DNA from: Gemmatimonadales bacterium
GTDB taxonomy: Bacteria > Gemmatimonadota > Gemmatimonadetes > Gemmatimonadales > GWC2-71-9
NCBI GenBank assembly: GCA_020633775.1
Contig: JACKDA010000001.1
Location: 1 to 64,000 of the forward strand
Length of the DNA: 64,000 nucleotides
Reading direction: 5' to 3'
A program made the translations under genes and the position numbers. The notes under the pieces are model-generated. The model made no database searches, was not told the DNA's origin, and saw only the letters and a program-made list of their open reading frames with translations. This document shows positions 62,939-64,000 of this stretch, piece by piece (position 1 is the first letter of the stretch; the number at the start of each line of letters is the position of its first letter).

Positions 62939-64000
62939 CCCCGAGGCGACCGGGACCCCCGAGCCGGCCGAGCCGAGCGCGACCCCCGCCCCCGCCGCCC
63001 CGGCGGCCGGGTTCCAGTTCCGCGCGGCGATCGTCGAGATGGTGCGCCGGAACGCCTCCGACCTGCTGCTCAAGGCGGGGCGGCCCCCGACGGTGCGCGT
63101 GAGTGGCCAGCTCCGGATGCTCGAGCAGCCGCCGCTGCGGCCCGAGGAGCTCAAGCTGCTGGCGGAGTCGCTGATGACCCCGCGCCAGATCCGCGAGTTC
63201 ACCGAGACGAAGGAGGCCGACTTCGGGATCGGCGTCCCCGGGATCGGCCGCTTCCGGACCAACGTGTACCAGCAGCGCGGCACCGTGGCGTTCGCCTTCC
63301 GCGCGATCCCCTACGAGGTGCGCACCATCCGCGAGCTGCTCCTCCCGCCGGTGCTGGAGGAGATCGCGATGCGGCCGCGCGGCCTGGTGCTCGTGACCGG
63401 GATCACCGGCAGCGGCAAGTCCACCACGCTCGCCGCGATGATCGAGCACATCAACCGCCATCGCCGGGTGAACGTGATCACGATCGAGGACCCGATCGAG
63501 TTCCTCCATCGCGACCAGCACGCCAACGTCTCGCAGCGCGAGGTCGGCAGCGACACGCTGTCCTTCGCGGATGCGCTGCGGCACGTGCTGCGCCAGGACC
63601 CGGACGTGATCCTGATCGGCGAGATCCGCGACCAGGACACGATGGACACCGCCCTCAAGGCGGCCGACACCGGTCACCTGGTCCTCTCGACGATCCACAC
63701 GACCGACGCGACGCAGACGATCTCGCGCATCCTGTCGTTCTACCCGCCGCACCAGCACGGCGAGATCCGGATGCTCCTCTCGACGGCGCTCGCGTCGATC
63801 GTCTCGCAGCGCCTGATCCCGCGGGCCGACGGCGAGGGCCGCGTACCGGCCGCGGAGGTCCTGATCAACACCGCCGCCGTCGCCGACAACATGCGCGACA
63901 CGCAGAAGGCGCTCGCCATCCCGGAGCTGATCGCCGAGGGCGGCACGACCTATGGCATGCAGTCCTTCGACCAGTCGCTGATGCGCTGGTACACCGAGGG
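62931..64000 (+). CDS. pilT: PilT-family type IV pilus retraction ATPase (3' end outside window)
   Basis: The frame runs from ATG 62931 to the window end, about 356 codons, so the C-terminus is cut. After a ~30-residue Ala/Pro-rich N-terminus comes a PAS-like domain (SDLLLKAGRPPTVRVSGQL) and a RecA-like ATPase. The ATPase has Walker A GITGSGKST (Lys163), the Asp box TIEDPIEFLH, Walker B VILIGEIRD and the His box LVLSTIHTTDA. The GMQSFDQSL segment at the end is typical of PilT/PilU. It powers pilus retraction and twitching. PilT versus PilU cannot be decided with certainty. It overlaps accB. Confidence 0.92.
   Translation, partial: MADPEATGTPEPAEPSATPAPAAPAAGFQFRAAIVEMVRRNASDLLLKAGRPPTVRVSGQLRMLEQPPLRPEELKLLAESLMTPRQIREFTETKEADFGIGVPGIGRFRTNVYQQRGTVAFAFRAIPYEVRTIRELLLPPVLEEIAMRPRGLVLVTGITGSGKSTTLAAMIEHINRHRRVNVITIEDPIEFLHRDQHANVSQREVGSDTLSFADALRHVLRQDPDVILIGEIRDQDTMDTALKAADTGHLVLSTIHTTDATQTISRILSFYPPHQHGEIRMLLSTALASIVSQRLIPRADGEGRVPAAEVLINTAAVADNMRDTQKALAIPELIAEGGTTYGMQSFDQSLMRWYTE

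Overview
The window is a 64 kb piece of a GC-rich (roughly 70% or more) diderm bacterial chromosome, densely packed with about 60 genes. An LPS-assembly protein, Tol-Pal, BamD-like and TonB-dependent receptor genes, Zn-ribbon ribosomal proteins, a DUF4321 protein and an Oar-type receptor with a carboxypeptidase-like N-terminal domain all fit a member of Gemmatimonadota. That placement is inference, because no rRNA gene is present. I saw no tRNA, rRNA, CRISPR array, transposase, prophage or origin.

Layout. 1-2372: end of an unidentified helical-repeat protein, then pyrD and pyrF. 2406-5493: ribosomal operon rpmJ-rpsM-rpsK-rpsD-rpoA-rplQ with promoter and terminator. 5522-5804: rpmB on the minus strand. 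5909-12027: gmd-rmd (GDP-rhamnose synthesis), carB, murB. 12029-13434: an AraC regulator divergent from a secreted NTF2-like protein, apparently lower in GC. 13484-17315 (minus): response regulator, histidine kinase and OprP-like porin, with an 11-bp direct repeat upstream that resembles a Pho box. 17455-25182: a beta-propeller protein, then nucleotide-sugar genes (wbpD-E-B-A, ugd, uxs). 25179-28147: three TPR/BamD-type proteins and nadD. 28144-35738: secA, a large TonB-dependent receptor, radC. 35735-42787: rel, an EVE-domain gene, a nested palindromic repeat, uvrB, tsaE-tsaB-rimI, ssb. 42944-44831: a secreted protein and a GalE-like epimerase. 44831-49314: tolQ-tolR-tolA-tolB-pal-cpoB. 49325-52894: one open reading frame encoding TatC joined to an LptD-like outer-membrane protein. 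53024-57459: a lipoprotein, a TPR protein with repeated short motifs, a polyprenyl diphosphate synthase, DUF4321, tatA. 57548-59395 (minus): a PpiD-like chaperone. 59551-64000: a TPR protein, aroQ, pepP, efp, accB and a PilT-type ATPase cut by the window end.

How they work together. Much of the window serves the cell envelope: protein export (SecA, TatA, TatC), periplasmic folding (PpiD-like), outer-membrane assembly and LPS delivery (BamD-like, LptD-like), envelope constriction (Tol-Pal), peptidoglycan synthesis (MurB), isoprenoid chains, and activated sugars for surface glycans. Genes are tightly packed: nine junctions use a GTGA overlap, eight an ATGA overlap and four a TGATG overlap. Recognisable promoters follow TTGnnn, about 17 bp, TAnnnT. 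The most unusual object is the TatC-LptD fusion, whose junction looks like an internal signal peptide lying in the correct membrane orientation.
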